DNA of 32,176 nt from Nanobdellota archaeon (GCA_014239585.1 JAAZYP010000004.1:1-32176); one strand, 5' to 3'. Positions 1 through 6,883 are shown, counted from the first letter of the stretch. Notes: a model not told the origin generated them from the sequence alone. A program made the numbers and translations.

Positions 1-28
1 AATAATTCAGAATTTATATAGATTTAGG

Positions 29-349
29 TTAAGTCCGTGCAGTTCTCTTTAATTTCTTCCATTTTTCATTAAATCGTTTGAATGCTTTTCGGAAATACTT
101 CTCATTGTGCACTTCACTTTTTTTAGCAAGTTTATATCGTTTTACTTGATCACGATATTCTTTTTTTGTGGATGCATGTTTTGCCGCAGTTCTGGCACTT
201 TCTATTTCTTTTTCATCACTAAATAATTTTTCAATTGAGTCTATTAAACGGCCCAATGACTTATCCAATTCATGTTCCCGCATAGCAAATTTATGAATTT
301 TATCTCTCATCTTTCGAGTTTTTTCTAAAGTCATTTTTCGCCAAAACAT
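29..349 (-). CDS. Small basic helical protein, unknown function
   Basis: Encodes 106 residues, very rich in Lys and Arg (about a third of the protein), with long predicted helices and no signal peptide or membrane segment. I do not recognise the family. The charge pattern suggests a nucleic-acid- or ribosome-associated protein, but that is inference only. A TATA-like stretch around 371-381 lies about 27 nt before the ATG at 349, in line with the leaderless starts elsewhere in the window. An alternative ATG at codon 6 would remove the first five residues. It follows dph5 on the same strand with a 23-nt gap, so the two may also be co-transcribed. Confidence 0.65.
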   Translation of the reverse strand: MFWRKMTLEKTRKMRDKIHKFAMREHELDKSLGRLIDSIEKLFSDEKEIESARTAAKHASTKKEYRDQVKRYKLAKKSEVHNEKYFRKAFKRFNEKWKKLKRTART

Positions 350-372
350 AATTTAATTTGACAAACTTAGAA

Positions 373-1104
373 TTAATACTTTGCGATAATATCGTCTTCA
401 ATAAAATTTAGTTTTCCAGGTAAAATTAAACAAAACGGCGCTTTCCCGAAATTAATTTTTGAGAGTTCAGCCTGATTACCATAGCTAATTAATGCGTCTT
501 TCATTCCTAATCGAGAACATCCAATAAATTTGGTTTTTTCAGAAATGTTTGACTTTCTAGATTTGGAGATTTCTAAAATTCTGGAAATTGCGTCTGAAAT
601 TGAAAGAAAAGATTCGTTTTCCGGATCTAAATCAAGTAAACATAAAGTATGTGCATCAATGGATTGATTCTGTTCCAAATAATCAAAGAATGATTCAGGT
701 TTATAACTTTCTGTCCAAAATGGAATTGATGCCGTCTTTCCGAATTTGTAAAGTTGTAATCCGGTTTCTGCGATGGTAGTCATGATGGATGGCGCATGAA
801 TAATTTCAACTTTAATGTTTTTCTTTTCTGCTTCCTGTAAGATTTCTAAATGAGTTGTTGCAGAAAGCGGATCTCCATAAACTAAAAGAGATGTATTTTC
901 TTTCAGAAATGATTTTTCTTCTTCCACTCCTTTTCGATTTAAGATTTGGACTTTTTTACTAATTAAAGATTCCAGTTCCGCAATTTTAAAATTTGAAAGA
1001 GATGTGTAACTCTCCAAGTAAACTTCGTTTGAATTTTTCAGTGCGTCTAATGCATTTAACGATAAATCTTTTAGTGTATGTCCCAATCCGATTATATACA
1101 TCAT
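373..1104 (-). CDS. dphB: Diphthine synthase (Dph5/DphB)
   Basis: SAM-dependent methyltransferase of 243 residues that methylates the 3-amino-3-carboxypropyl group on a conserved His of aEF2, the second step of diphthamide synthesis, in the cytoplasm. The N-terminus carries the family signature: IIGLGH at residues 4-9 and then the LSLNALDALK helix. The VYGDPLSATTH segment (about residues 75-85) matches the conserved SAM-binding GDP-A-TTH motif. Length is close to that usual for the family (about 250-285), with a slightly short C-terminus. It is divergent from trm5. A purine-rich GGAGGAG lies at 1112-1118 (minus strand), 7 nt before the ATG, so this gene may have a leader as well as, or instead of, using the shared TATA box at 1126-1133. 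Confidence 0.93.
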   Translation of the reverse strand: MMYIIGLGHTLKDLSLNALDALKNSNEVYLESYTSLSNFKIAELESLISKKVQILNRKGVEEEKSFLKENTSLLVYGDPLSATTHLEILQEAEKKNIKVEIIHAPSIMTTIAETGLQLYKFGKTASIPFWTESYKPESFFDYLEQNQSIDAHTLCLLDLDPENESFLSISDAISRILEISKSRKSNISEKTKFIGCSRLGMKDALISYGNQAELSKINFGKAPFCLILPGKLNFIEDDIIAKY

Positions 1105-1125
1105 TTAAATGCTCCTCCAGAGTTA

Positions 1126-1133
1126 TTTTAAAA
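1126..1133. promoter_or_regulatory. Palindromic TATA box shared by dphB and trm5
   Basis: The self-complementary octamer TTTTAAAA is centred at 1129.5. It lies about 25 nt before the trm5 ATG (1154, plus strand) and about 25 nt before the dphB ATG (1104, minus strand). That is the expected spacing for leaderless archaeal transcripts in both directions. Activity in either direction is inferred. Confidence 0.55.
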
Positions 1134-1153
1134 GATTACGAACAGTCAAAATT

Positions 1154-2161
1154 ATGACTTTAGTTTTAAAAGTTAGTAAAAAGAATGGTGAAGATGCAAA
1201 AACTGATTTAATTGCTAAAAATTACTTTAATGGACTTTACAAACCCGATTCAGATAAAAATCATATTTATTTTCCCGTTACTTCTGAATTTAAAACTAAA
1301 TTGGGAACTTTTGAAAATAGAAACTTATCAAAATTCAAATCTAAGCCTGCAAGTTTAAGAGAATTATTTATGAAAGTTTTGCCGATAAAACTCGTTGATG
1401 ATGTTCGTCGGAGTTATGATTTGATTGGAGATATTGCAATTATTGAAATTCCTGATTCATTAAAAAAATATGAAAAGGTTATTGCAAATTCGCTTCTGAA
1501 AACCAATTCTAAAATAAAAGTTGTTGCGAAAAAACCTTCTAAAATTGACGGTAAATACCGAATTCGTAAATTAAAAATTCTGGCTGGTGAAAAACGAACC
1601 ACTACAAAATATAAAGAATCTGATTGTTTGTTTGAATTTGATTTGAATAAAACTTATTTTTCACAAAGATTAAGTAATGAAAGATTGAGACTTGCAAATA
1701 AAGTTAAAGGATCAGAAAAGATTTTAGTTATGTTTTCCGGAATAGCACCATTCGGAATTATTATTGCGAAAAAACATCCATTCGCAAAAGTATTGAATAT
1801 TGAATTGAATCCTAATGCAGTAACTTACGCCAAGAAAAATATTGAATTGAATCACTTAGAATCTCGTGTTTTCTCAATTAAAGGTGATGTTAAAATTGAG
1901 ATTCCGAAATTGAAAGAAAAATTTGATAGAATTATTATGGTTCTACCTCATGATAATGAAAAATTCTTATCTGACGCATTAAAAGTTACTAAAAATGGGA
2001 CTAAAATTCATATGTATACTATTCAGGAAGAATCAAATATCAACAAATTTAAGAAGGAAATTTGTTCGAATCATCCGATTCGAATTGTCAATACCGTTAA
2101 GGCCGGAGATTATGGACCTAAAATGTGGCGATATTGTCTAGATATGAAAGTTATTGAATAG
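1154..2161 (+). CDS. trm5: tRNA (guanine37-N1)-methyltransferase Trm5
   Basis: Archaeal Trm5 (335 residues) methylates N1 of G37 in tRNAs, which prevents +1 frameshifting; archaeal homologues can also feed wyosine synthesis. Visible are the N-terminal D1/D2 region, the YKES and YFSQRL-ERLRL segments that match the Trm5 linker (YRENG...YFNPRL-ER), the SAM loop FSGIAPFGI and the acidic IELNPNA strand. The motif usually reading NLP reads VLP (IIMVLPH), losing an Asn discussed under findings. An upstream in-frame ATG at 1109 would add 15 residues, but 1154 has a TATA box 25 nt upstream and restores the usual N-terminus. The 3' end overlaps the convergent gene by 11 bp. Confidence 0.85.
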   Translation: MTLVLKVSKKNGEDAKTDLIAKNYFNGLYKPDSDKNHIYFPVTSEFKTKLGTFENRNLSKFKSKPASLRELFMKVLPIKLVDDVRRSYDLIGDIAIIEIPDSLKKYEKVIANSLLKTNSKIKVVAKKPSKIDGKYRIRKLKILAGEKRTTTKYKESDCLFEFDLNKTYFSQRLSNERLRLANKVKGSEKILVMFSGIAPFGIIIAKKHPFAKVLNIELNPNAVTYAKKNIELNHLESRVFSIKGDVKIEIPKLKEKFDRIIMVLPHDNEKFLSDALKVTKNGTKIHMYTIQEESNINKFKKEICSNHPIRIVNTVKAGDYGPKMWRYCLDMKVIE

Positions 2162-2801
2162 GTGCTATTGGATTTTGAGGTTGAATCGGTGATTGTATTG
2201 GATTTTGAGGTGGAGATTTTCGTTTGTTTATGAAATAAATTATGCCTGCAATCGCGCCGATAATTAAAATTAATCCCAACATATAAAATATAAAATTACT
2301 TGATTCTTCGGATTCAGTTATCGGTTCTGATTCTTCTTCGAGTTCAATTGTTGGTTCGGGTTCAGGTGTTGATTCAGTTGATGAACTACCTCTAATTGCA
2401 CCACTTGTGCTTGATCCGCCGCTTGATCCGCTGCCTCCTGACGATCCGCCTCCCGACGGAGTTTCTTCTTCCTCTTCAACACAATCTGGATTTATGCATA
2501 AATTTGTTGAAATTGCTTCTTCACAATATCCATTTACGGTCAAATCGGTTCCAGTATTTGAAAATGTTTGAGGAATTGTATATGAATCCGACCATGATCC
2601 ACCAACGATTGTTCCTTGTGATGCCCAATACCCGAATATATTTGCTGTTGCTGCAGATCCATCTGGACAATCAGATATTGTAACTTGAACTGTATCTCCC
2701 AATTCATAAATTTCTGAATCCAAGGATATCTCCGCTGCCAAAACTGGTACAAGCAAAACCAAAAATATAATGATAAAATTTGATAAAATTTTAAATATCA
2801 T
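2151..2801 (-). CDS. Secreted membrane-anchored protein with Ser/Gly linker
   Basis: 216 residues of unknown family with clear surface-protein architecture. There is a signal peptide (residues 1-22, ending VLAA), a small beta-type domain of about 85 residues with three or four Cys, a Glu cluster, a Gly/Ser-rich linker (about 115-140), and a Glu/Pro/Ser-rich stalk. One membrane segment follows (about 169-190), then a short basic stop-transfer and a cytoplasmic tail made of repeated Pro-Gln/Ile-Gln units. It starts 1 bp after the stop of the thrombospondin-like gene upstream, so they form an operon and probably act together at the envelope. The last 11 bp overlap the 3' end of trm5 on the other strand. 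Confidence 0.8.
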   Translation of the reverse strand: MIFKILSNFIIIFLVLLVPVLAAEISLDSEIYELGDTVQVTISDCPDGSAATANIFGYWASQGTIVGGSWSDSYTIPQTFSNTGTDLTVNGYCEEAISTNLCINPDCVEEEEETPSGGGSSGGSGSSGGSSTSGAIRGSSSTESTPEPEPTIELEEESEPITESEESSNFIFYMLGLILIIGAIAGIIYFINKRKSPPQNPIQSPIQPQNPIAPIQ

Positions 2802-2802
2802 T

Positions 2803-3771
2803 TTATGTAAATGGGTTTAATCCTCCAGTAACAGGATCAATTGGTGGATTAATCGTTCCATCTCCCGGTATTGTCTCTGGATTTGAAGGTAGTGTTCCGA
2901 CGTTTTGAGGTGAATATTTCCAACTTGAAATTGGTTTTCCGCTGAAATCTTCCCATAAGAATATTTCACAATCATATGTTGAATCCCAACCGTTTGGCGA
3001 TGTGGTTTCAATTACTACTTGTTGACTTTGAACTAAATTAATTGGTTCATATGAATACTTTTTGATATCTGATCCGCTAGATATTTGGATAATAATTAAT
3101 GCTTGACCTTCGTATAATCCGTTGTTTAAGGTAACTTTACATTGATCTACGTTAAATTCATAAGGTGCGGACCATCTCAAAACAGGAGTTGTTGGTAACG
3201 AAATATATTCGCAAGTTCCGTCATCTTTGGTTGCTGCAGGATTATAATTCTCTGCATCAAAATCAGTACATCCGCGTATAATCTCTCCGAATGATCCTGC
3301 TGCCTTTTCTTCGCACGGTTCAGATTCTTTCAAGGAAGGACAAGCTTTTCCTCCACCCATTGGATGTTGATTTATATTACGAGTTTTATATTTTACGCCG
3401 ATATCACATTCTGACCATTCACTCCATGCTCCGACTTTACAATCTACGTCTAGATTTGGGCTTCCAGCAATTCCTCCATCCAATACTACAAATCCACCGA
3501 TCTTATTCATATCATCTTTAGATTTTTCATCACCAAAACTTGGATTATCTTTGAAAATTAATCTTAGTTCGGGACATTCATCAAAATCAGAAACTCCGTC
3601 TCTGTCAAAATCTGATTTATCATTAAAATTGTGATTATCTATTGCTGACCAAAATGATTTATCTGTTTTTCCAGTAAATTGTCCGGTTGAACTTAATGTC
3701 AGAAATAGCAATCCAATAACTGCGACTCCGATAATCGTATAAGTGATAATCTTATCTTTATCGAATTGCAT
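2803..3771 (-). CDS. Membrane-anchored protein with thrombospondin-like modules
   Basis: 322 residues from the ATG at 3771. One N-terminal membrane segment (residues 8-27) anchors an extracellular region. In order it shows a Ca-binding-like stretch (54-66, DFDRDGVSDFDEC, resembling a thrombospondin type 3 repeat) and a thrombospondin type 1-like module (116-153) with WSEWSEC, an Arg two positions after KYK, a GGG turn, CPSL and ESEPC. Next is a GCTD-x-A-NYNP-A-x-DDGTC module (167-189) like that seen in many secreted bacterial proteins. A Cys-containing beta domain and a Pro/Gly-rich tail close it. An upstream ATG at 3813 gives an unlikely 14-residue extension; a TATA-like ATTATATA at 3793-3800 fits a leaderless start at 3771. 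Likely an adhesion or surface-matrix protein (inference). Confidence 0.8.
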   Translation of the reverse strand: MQFDKDKIITYTIIGVAVIGLLFLTLSSTGQFTGKTDKSFWSAIDNHNFNDKSDFDRDGVSDFDECPELRLIFKDNPSFGDEKSKDDMNKIGGFVVLDGGIAGSPNLDVDCKVGAWSEWSECDIGVKYKTRNINQHPMGGGKACPSLKESEPCEEKAAGSFGEIIRGCTDFDAENYNPAATKDDGTCEYISLPTTPVLRWSAPYEFNVDQCKVTLNNGLYEGQALIIIQISSGSDIKKYSYEPINLVQSQQVVIETTSPNGWDSTYDCEIFLWEDFSGKPISSWKYSPQNVGTLPSNPETIPGDGTINPPIDPVTGGLNPFT

Positions 3772-3817
3772 ATATGAAAATGGTAAAAGAAGTATATAAT
3801 ATTTTCTTAGCACTAAC

Positions 3818-3825
3818 TTTATAAA
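3818..3825 (+). promoter_or_regulatory. TATA box of tRNA-Trp
   Basis: TTTATAAA centred about 28 nt before the first base of tRNA-Trp, in a context with A-rich flanks that fits an archaeal BRE/TATA promoter. It is separate from the trpS promoter at 3969-3975. Confidence 0.55.
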
Positions 3826-3849
3826 CCGAAAACAAGACCAAAAATCATT

Positions 3850-3922
3850 GGGGGCATAGCATAATCTGGCAGTGTATCCGGTTCCAGACCGGGTGGTCGG
3901 GGTTCAAATCCCTGTGTCCCCA
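3850..3922 (+). tRNA. tRNA-Trp (CCA anticodon), intronless
   Basis: A full cloverleaf can be folded by eye. The acceptor stem is GGGGGCA with TGTCCCC (one G-U pair) and discriminator A at 3922. The D stem contains wobble pairs and the loop has GG. The anticodon stem 3877-3881/3889-3893 closes the loop TTCCAGA, giving anticodon CCA. The T arm is CGGGG-TTCAAAT-CCCTG. There is no encoded 3' CCA, so it depends on the CCA-adding enzyme at 27598. Many archaeal tRNA-Trp genes carry an intron holding a box C/D guide RNA; this one has none. It sits 74 bp upstream of the gene for its own synthetase. Confidence 0.96.
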
Positions 3923-3923
3923 T

Positions 3924-3944
3924 AAAACTTTTTCAAAAAGTTTT
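3924..3944 (+). terminator. A/T hairpin in the tRNA-Trp trailer
   Basis: An inverted repeat, AAAACTTTT(T) then C then (A)AAAAGTTTT, starts 1 nt after the mature tRNA end. It can form about 9 bp with a 3-nt loop and includes runs of T that could end transcription. Hairpin potential is seen directly; terminator function is inferred. Confidence 0.45.
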
Positions 3945-3968
3945 GTCAAAATATAATACCAAAAAGGG

Positions 3969-3975
3969 TTTTATA
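3969..3975 (+). promoter_or_regulatory. TATA box of trpS
   Basis: TTTTATA centred 25 nt before the trpS ATG at 3997, just after the tRNA-Trp trailer hairpin. This supports a separate, leaderless trpS transcript. Confidence 0.5.
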
Positions 3976-3996
3976 GGCTAAATTTCTAATATTTTA

Positions 3997-5061
3997 ATGG
4001 TAAAAGTGAATCCCTATGAGGTTTCCGGAGACATTGATTATGGAAAATTAATTAAACAGTTCGGAGTCTCAAAAATTTCACCTGCTCTTTTGAAAAAAAT
4101 TGGAACAGATAATTTACTTGTCAAGCGAGGCGGATTTTATGCTCATCGAGATTTAAACAAAATAATTAATGGAAAATTTGCAATTGTTTCAGGTAGAGGT
4201 CCGAGTTCGAAAATGCATTTAGGACATTTAGCAATGTTCAAAGCAATTCGAGATATTCAAAAAAAACATGGATGTTTTGTATTTATTCCTTTTTCAGATG
4301 ATGAAAAAATGTTGGTTAAAGGTTTAGATTATGATGAAGTCAGAAAAATGGCAATTGATAACGCAAAAGATATTCTTGCACTCGGTTTTGATCCAAAGAA
4401 AACAAAAATTATGTTCGATTTAACTGATATGAATCAAGATATTTACAATTTAGCAATTCGTGCAAGTTCAAAAATTACACTTTCTACTATCAAAGCAATA
4501 ATGGGTTTCAAAGATAGTAAAAATATCGGTAGTTTTTTTTATCCGGCAATTCAAGCCGCCCATATTCTTTATCCGACTTACAAATACAATCTTCCTACTA
4601 TCGTTATGGTTGGAATGGATCAAGATCCATTTGTTAGATTAACTCGAGATATAGCCGGTAAACTCGGTCTTAAAAAACCAGGTGATTTAATTAATATTTA
4701 CTTGCCCGGATTAAGCGGTTCTGGAAAAATGTCTTCTTCAGATGAACGTTCTGCGATTTATACGAATGATTCAAAAAATGACGTTGAAACTAAAATAAAA
4801 CGAGCATTTTCTGGCGGAAGAGAAACTTTAGCGGATCACAAAAAATATGGTGGAAATCCAGATATCGATGCGAGTTATCTTTACTTAAAATATTTTTTTG
4901 AGGATGATGATGAAAAATTGAAACAAATTTATCGCGATTATAAATCTGGAAAACTGTTGACTGGTGAATTGAAAAAATATACGGCAGATAAAGCAAATAA
5001 ATTTTTGGCGAAACATCAATCTGCGCGAAAGAAAATTAAAATTGAGAAATATTTGATATGA
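3997..5061 (+). CDS. trpS: Tryptophanyl-tRNA synthetase
   Basis: Class I aminoacyl-tRNA synthetase (354 residues) that charges tRNA-Trp. It is of the archaeal/eukaryal type: the N-terminal block NPYEVSGDIDYGKLI (5-19) is the usual start of these enzymes. The nucleotide-binding HIGH motif is HLGH (74-77), preceded by GRGPSS. The second signature is KMSSS (244-248), followed by DERSAIY. The MVGMDQDP segment (204-211) lies in the Trp/ATP site. Length is slightly below the usual 370-430. A TATA box lies 25 nt before the ATG. tRNA-Trp is encoded just upstream on the same strand, and the next gene overlaps the stop codon by ATGA. Confidence 0.96.
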   Translation: MVKVNPYEVSGDIDYGKLIKQFGVSKISPALLKKIGTDNLLVKRGGFYAHRDLNKIINGKFAIVSGRGPSSKMHLGHLAMFKAIRDIQKKHGCFVFIPFSDDEKMLVKGLDYDEVRKMAIDNAKDILALGFDPKKTKIMFDLTDMNQDIYNLAIRASSKITLSTIKAIMGFKDSKNIGSFFYPAIQAAHILYPTYKYNLPTIVMVGMDQDPFVRLTRDIAGKLGLKKPGDLINIYLPGLSGSGKMSSSDERSAIYTNDSKNDVETKIKRAFSGGRETLADHKKYGGNPDIDASYLYLKYFFEDDDEKLKQIYRDYKSGKLLTGELKKYTADKANKFLAKHQSARKKIKIEKYLI

Positions 5062-5363
5062 TAAATAATATTTTATTTGGAATAATTAGTATATTGTGGT
5101 TCATCGATGAAATATTAACCATCATTGATTTGAAAAAATTTGGAATCGATCGTGAAGCAAATCCCTTAGCAAAATATTTTGTCATTCATGGTAAGGGCGC
5201 GTTTACGGCATTTAAAATTCTGAGTTTAGTAATATTTTTTTATATCGTAAAATATTTGGAAATGATGGATTATGCTGCTGCAACAGTTGTATTATTTTTT
5301 GTAGGAATCGTTTATGTAATTGTAGACATAAGAAATTATGAGATTATGAAAGGAAAATTTTAG
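5058..5363 (+). CDS. Small three-helix membrane protein (DUF5658-like)
   Basis: 101 residues with about three membrane segments (roughly 4-24, 49-66 and 72-92). After the first helix there is a conserved-looking block, DLKKFGIDREANPLAKY (24-40). The D...G...EANPL pattern is that of DUF5658-type small membrane proteins of archaea and bacteria, whose function is unknown to me. It overlaps the trpS stop codon by 4 bp (ATGA), so it is translationally coupled to trpS. Its last 4 bp overlap the convergent FEN1 gene. A role in translation cannot be inferred from coupling alone. Confidence 0.75.
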   Translation: MINNILFGIISILWFIDEILTIIDLKKFGIDREANPLAKYFVIHGKGAFTAFKILSLVIFFYIVKYLEMMDYAAATVVLFFVGIVYVIVDIRNYEIMKGKF

Positions 5364-6364
5364 ATAAACTCTGCTAATCCTGCTTGTTTGTTTTGTTTTA
5401 ATGCTTTTTGTAGTGATTTAAGATTCTTTTCGACACGTGCTAAACTAAATTTATTTTTATTTACAAGTAAATCAATTACCTTTTTTTCATCGATTTCTTT
5501 TTCTTTTACAGAATAATCATTTACTGAGACTGGTTTTAGAAAAATATCTGAAACTTCTTCATGTCGTGGAACTTGATCGTGATATTCTTCAATTCTTCCT
5601 TCTTTCACAATTTTCATAGATGTCTTTGGGCCAATTCCTTTTATTCCAGAATTAAAATCTGTTCCAATTAATATTGCTGCGTTAATCAAATCTTTTCGTG
5701 AAATTCCGTGATGAATTAATGTTTCATTCAAATCAATAATTTCTGGTTTGATTTGAATCGTACTTCTAGTTCCGGCAACTTTTCTACGTTGAGATATCGT
5801 TAAATTCCGAACTAATTTTGGAGAACCATAAAGGAGTGCATCATAATCTTGAGATGCAACTGCCCAAACACTTCCCTTACTCGCCAAAATTGCGGCCATT
5901 GCTTCACCATCTGCCAATGCTTGAACTACAGGTATTCCTAACGCACGTAAAAGTTCTTTCGCTTCAGAAATCATATCTCCGGTTAATCTTGTTGTTTGTT
6001 GAGCAAATTTTTTGACTGCATCTAAATCTCCTGCTTTTTCGGCTGCTTTTAATTTTTCGGCTGCTTTTTCTTTGATTGCTCTTCTTTTTTCAGTAGTTTT
6101 ATACTTCAATTCAGGAGGTTTTCCGTCAAAAACGAATACTGGTTTAATTCCATATTCCATTAATTTGATTGTTCTCGAAAATAGTCCCATTAAATGTGAC
6201 GTTATTTTTCCCTCAGAATTAGTTAACGGATATCCGTCCGGACCCCGAATTGCAGATAAAAACTGATATAGTACATTATTTCCGTCGAAAGCAAGTTTTT
6301 TGTCTTTCAATTCAGGAAAATCAATTTCTCGTTTTACAACTATATCTTTGAAAGGGATTCCCAT
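5360..6364 (-). CDS. fen: Flap endonuclease 1 (FEN1)
   Basis: Structure-specific 5' nuclease (334 residues) that removes 5' flaps during Okazaki-fragment maturation and repair. The N domain holds D27 (AFDGNN) and D80 (FVFDG). The I domain has A-D152-G-E154-A, D173 and D175 (SQDYDA) and D236 (IGTDFN). The helix-2-turn-helix region is GIKGIGPKTS (240-249). These positions match the archaeal enzyme numbering except that residue 152, normally Glu, is Asp. The C-terminus QAGLAEFI (327-334) is a PCNA-interacting (PIP) box. A TATA-like CTTTTATG around 6386-6393 lies 26 nt before the ATG, so it has its own promoter although ef1b precedes it on the same strand. Confidence 0.96.
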   Translation of the reverse strand: MGIPFKDIVVKREIDFPELKDKKLAFDGNNVLYQFLSAIRGPDGYPLTNSEGKITSHLMGLFSRTIKLMEYGIKPVFVFDGKPPELKYKTTEKRRAIKEKAAEKLKAAEKAGDLDAVKKFAQQTTRLTGDMISEAKELLRALGIPVVQALADGEAMAAILASKGSVWAVASQDYDALLYGSPKLVRNLTISQRRKVAGTRSTIQIKPEIIDLNETLIHHGISRKDLINAAILIGTDFNSGIKGIGPKTSMKIVKEGRIEEYHDQVPRHEEVSDIFLKPVSVNDYSVKEKEIDEKKVIDLLVNKNKFSLARVEKNLKSLQKALKQNKQAGLAEFI

Positions 6365-6400
6365 AATTTGTTAATAAAAATTTGACATAAAAGGATTTGT

Positions 6401-6679
6401 TTATCCAAATGCTCTTCGAACATCAGACGTTTCTACGGTTTGAACTCCATCAACTTCTGCTAATTGTGCTTCTAATGGTTCAGTATCTCCAATTGATTCT
6501 TCCATTAAAAAATTTAATAGAATTGACTTCAAACCAAATGCCAAAGGTTCTTCTTTAACATTTACTAAATCTGAATTTGAATATTTTTTACAAATATCTA
6601 CACATTCTTTGGTAATTTTTTCAAAATTTGCTTCAGGACTTCCCGGAATAACTTTCATAATTACTGCTACTTGTGCCAT
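6401..6679 (-). CDS. ef1b: Translation elongation factor aEF1-beta
   Basis: 92 residues, the usual length of archaeal EF-1 beta, the nucleotide exchange factor for aEF1-alpha. The ferredoxin-like fold is visible as VAVIMKVIPGSPE (beta 1 and the start of helix 1). It continues with VKEEPLAFGLKSI in the middle, where the conserved PIAFGL segment contacts EF1A, and VDGVQTVE-DVRR near the end. The start codon overlaps the stop of the zinc-ribbon gene upstream (TAATG), so the two are co-translated. The promoter is the shared TATA box at 6856-6863. Confidence 0.95.
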   Translation of the reverse strand: MAQVAVIMKVIPGSPEANFEKITKECVDICKKYSNSDLVNVKEEPLAFGLKSILLNFLMEESIGDTEPLEAQLAEVDGVQTVETSDVRRAFG

Positions 6680-6834
6680 TATAATCCCTTATACCCGCAT
6701 TTACATTCGTACTTAATTGAATTTGTTCTTGCGAATCCCGATCGAGTTAATACAGTTCCACATTTTGGGCACGGAAATGAAACCGTTCCATTTTGATTCA
6801 CTACATTTGCTCCTGTTGAAATACAAACTTTCAT
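6679..6834 (-). CDS. Small zinc-ribbon protein linked to aEF1-beta
   Basis: A 51-residue reading frame from the ATG at 6834 (MKVCISTGAN...) to the TAA at 6679-6681. It resembles the archaeal small zinc-finger family (HVO_2753-like), which has up to four zinc knuckles. Here the pattern is reduced: one Cys in the first knuckle (VCISTG), an intact CPKCG at about residues 22-26, no Cys in the third (LTRSGFA), and a closely spaced ECKCGYKG at the end. So it can probably bind one zinc. It overlaps the ef1b start codon (TAATG). A TATA box lies about 25 nt before the ATG. Such proteins are proposed to bind RNA or ribosomes; that is not shown here. Confidence 0.88.
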   Translation of the reverse strand: MKVCISTGANVVNQNGTVSFPCPKCGTVLTRSGFARTNSIKYECKCGYKGL

Positions 6835-6855
6835 GAATTGTGCTACTAAAAATCA

Positions 6856-6863
6856 TTTATAAA
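6856..6863. promoter_or_regulatory. Palindromic TATA box driving two divergent operons
   Basis: The perfect palindrome TTTATAAA is centred at 6859.5. It is 24.5 nt from the ATG at 6884 (plus) and 25.5 nt from the ATG at 6834 (minus). A-rich BRE-like flanks occur on both sides (AAAAATCA before it on the plus strand, CAAAAAC on the minus). The geometry fits leaderless transcription of zinc ribbon-ef1b one way and COG2426-truD the other. Confidence 0.65.
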
Positions 6864-6883
6864 GTTTTTGAACTAAATTTAAT

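Noticed and set aside
1109-1153. Upstream in-frame ATG of trm5
   Set aside because: It would overlap the shared TATA box and adds 15 residues not expected in Trm5; 1154 has correct promoter spacing.
3772-3813. Fourteen-codon N-terminal extension of the thrombospondin-like protein
   Set aside because: The TATA-like sequence at 3793-3800 lies inside the extension and points to a start at 3771.
3923-3944. tRNA-Trp intron or encoded CCA
   Set aside because: The cloverleaf is continuous, and the sequence after the discriminator base is TAAAAC.
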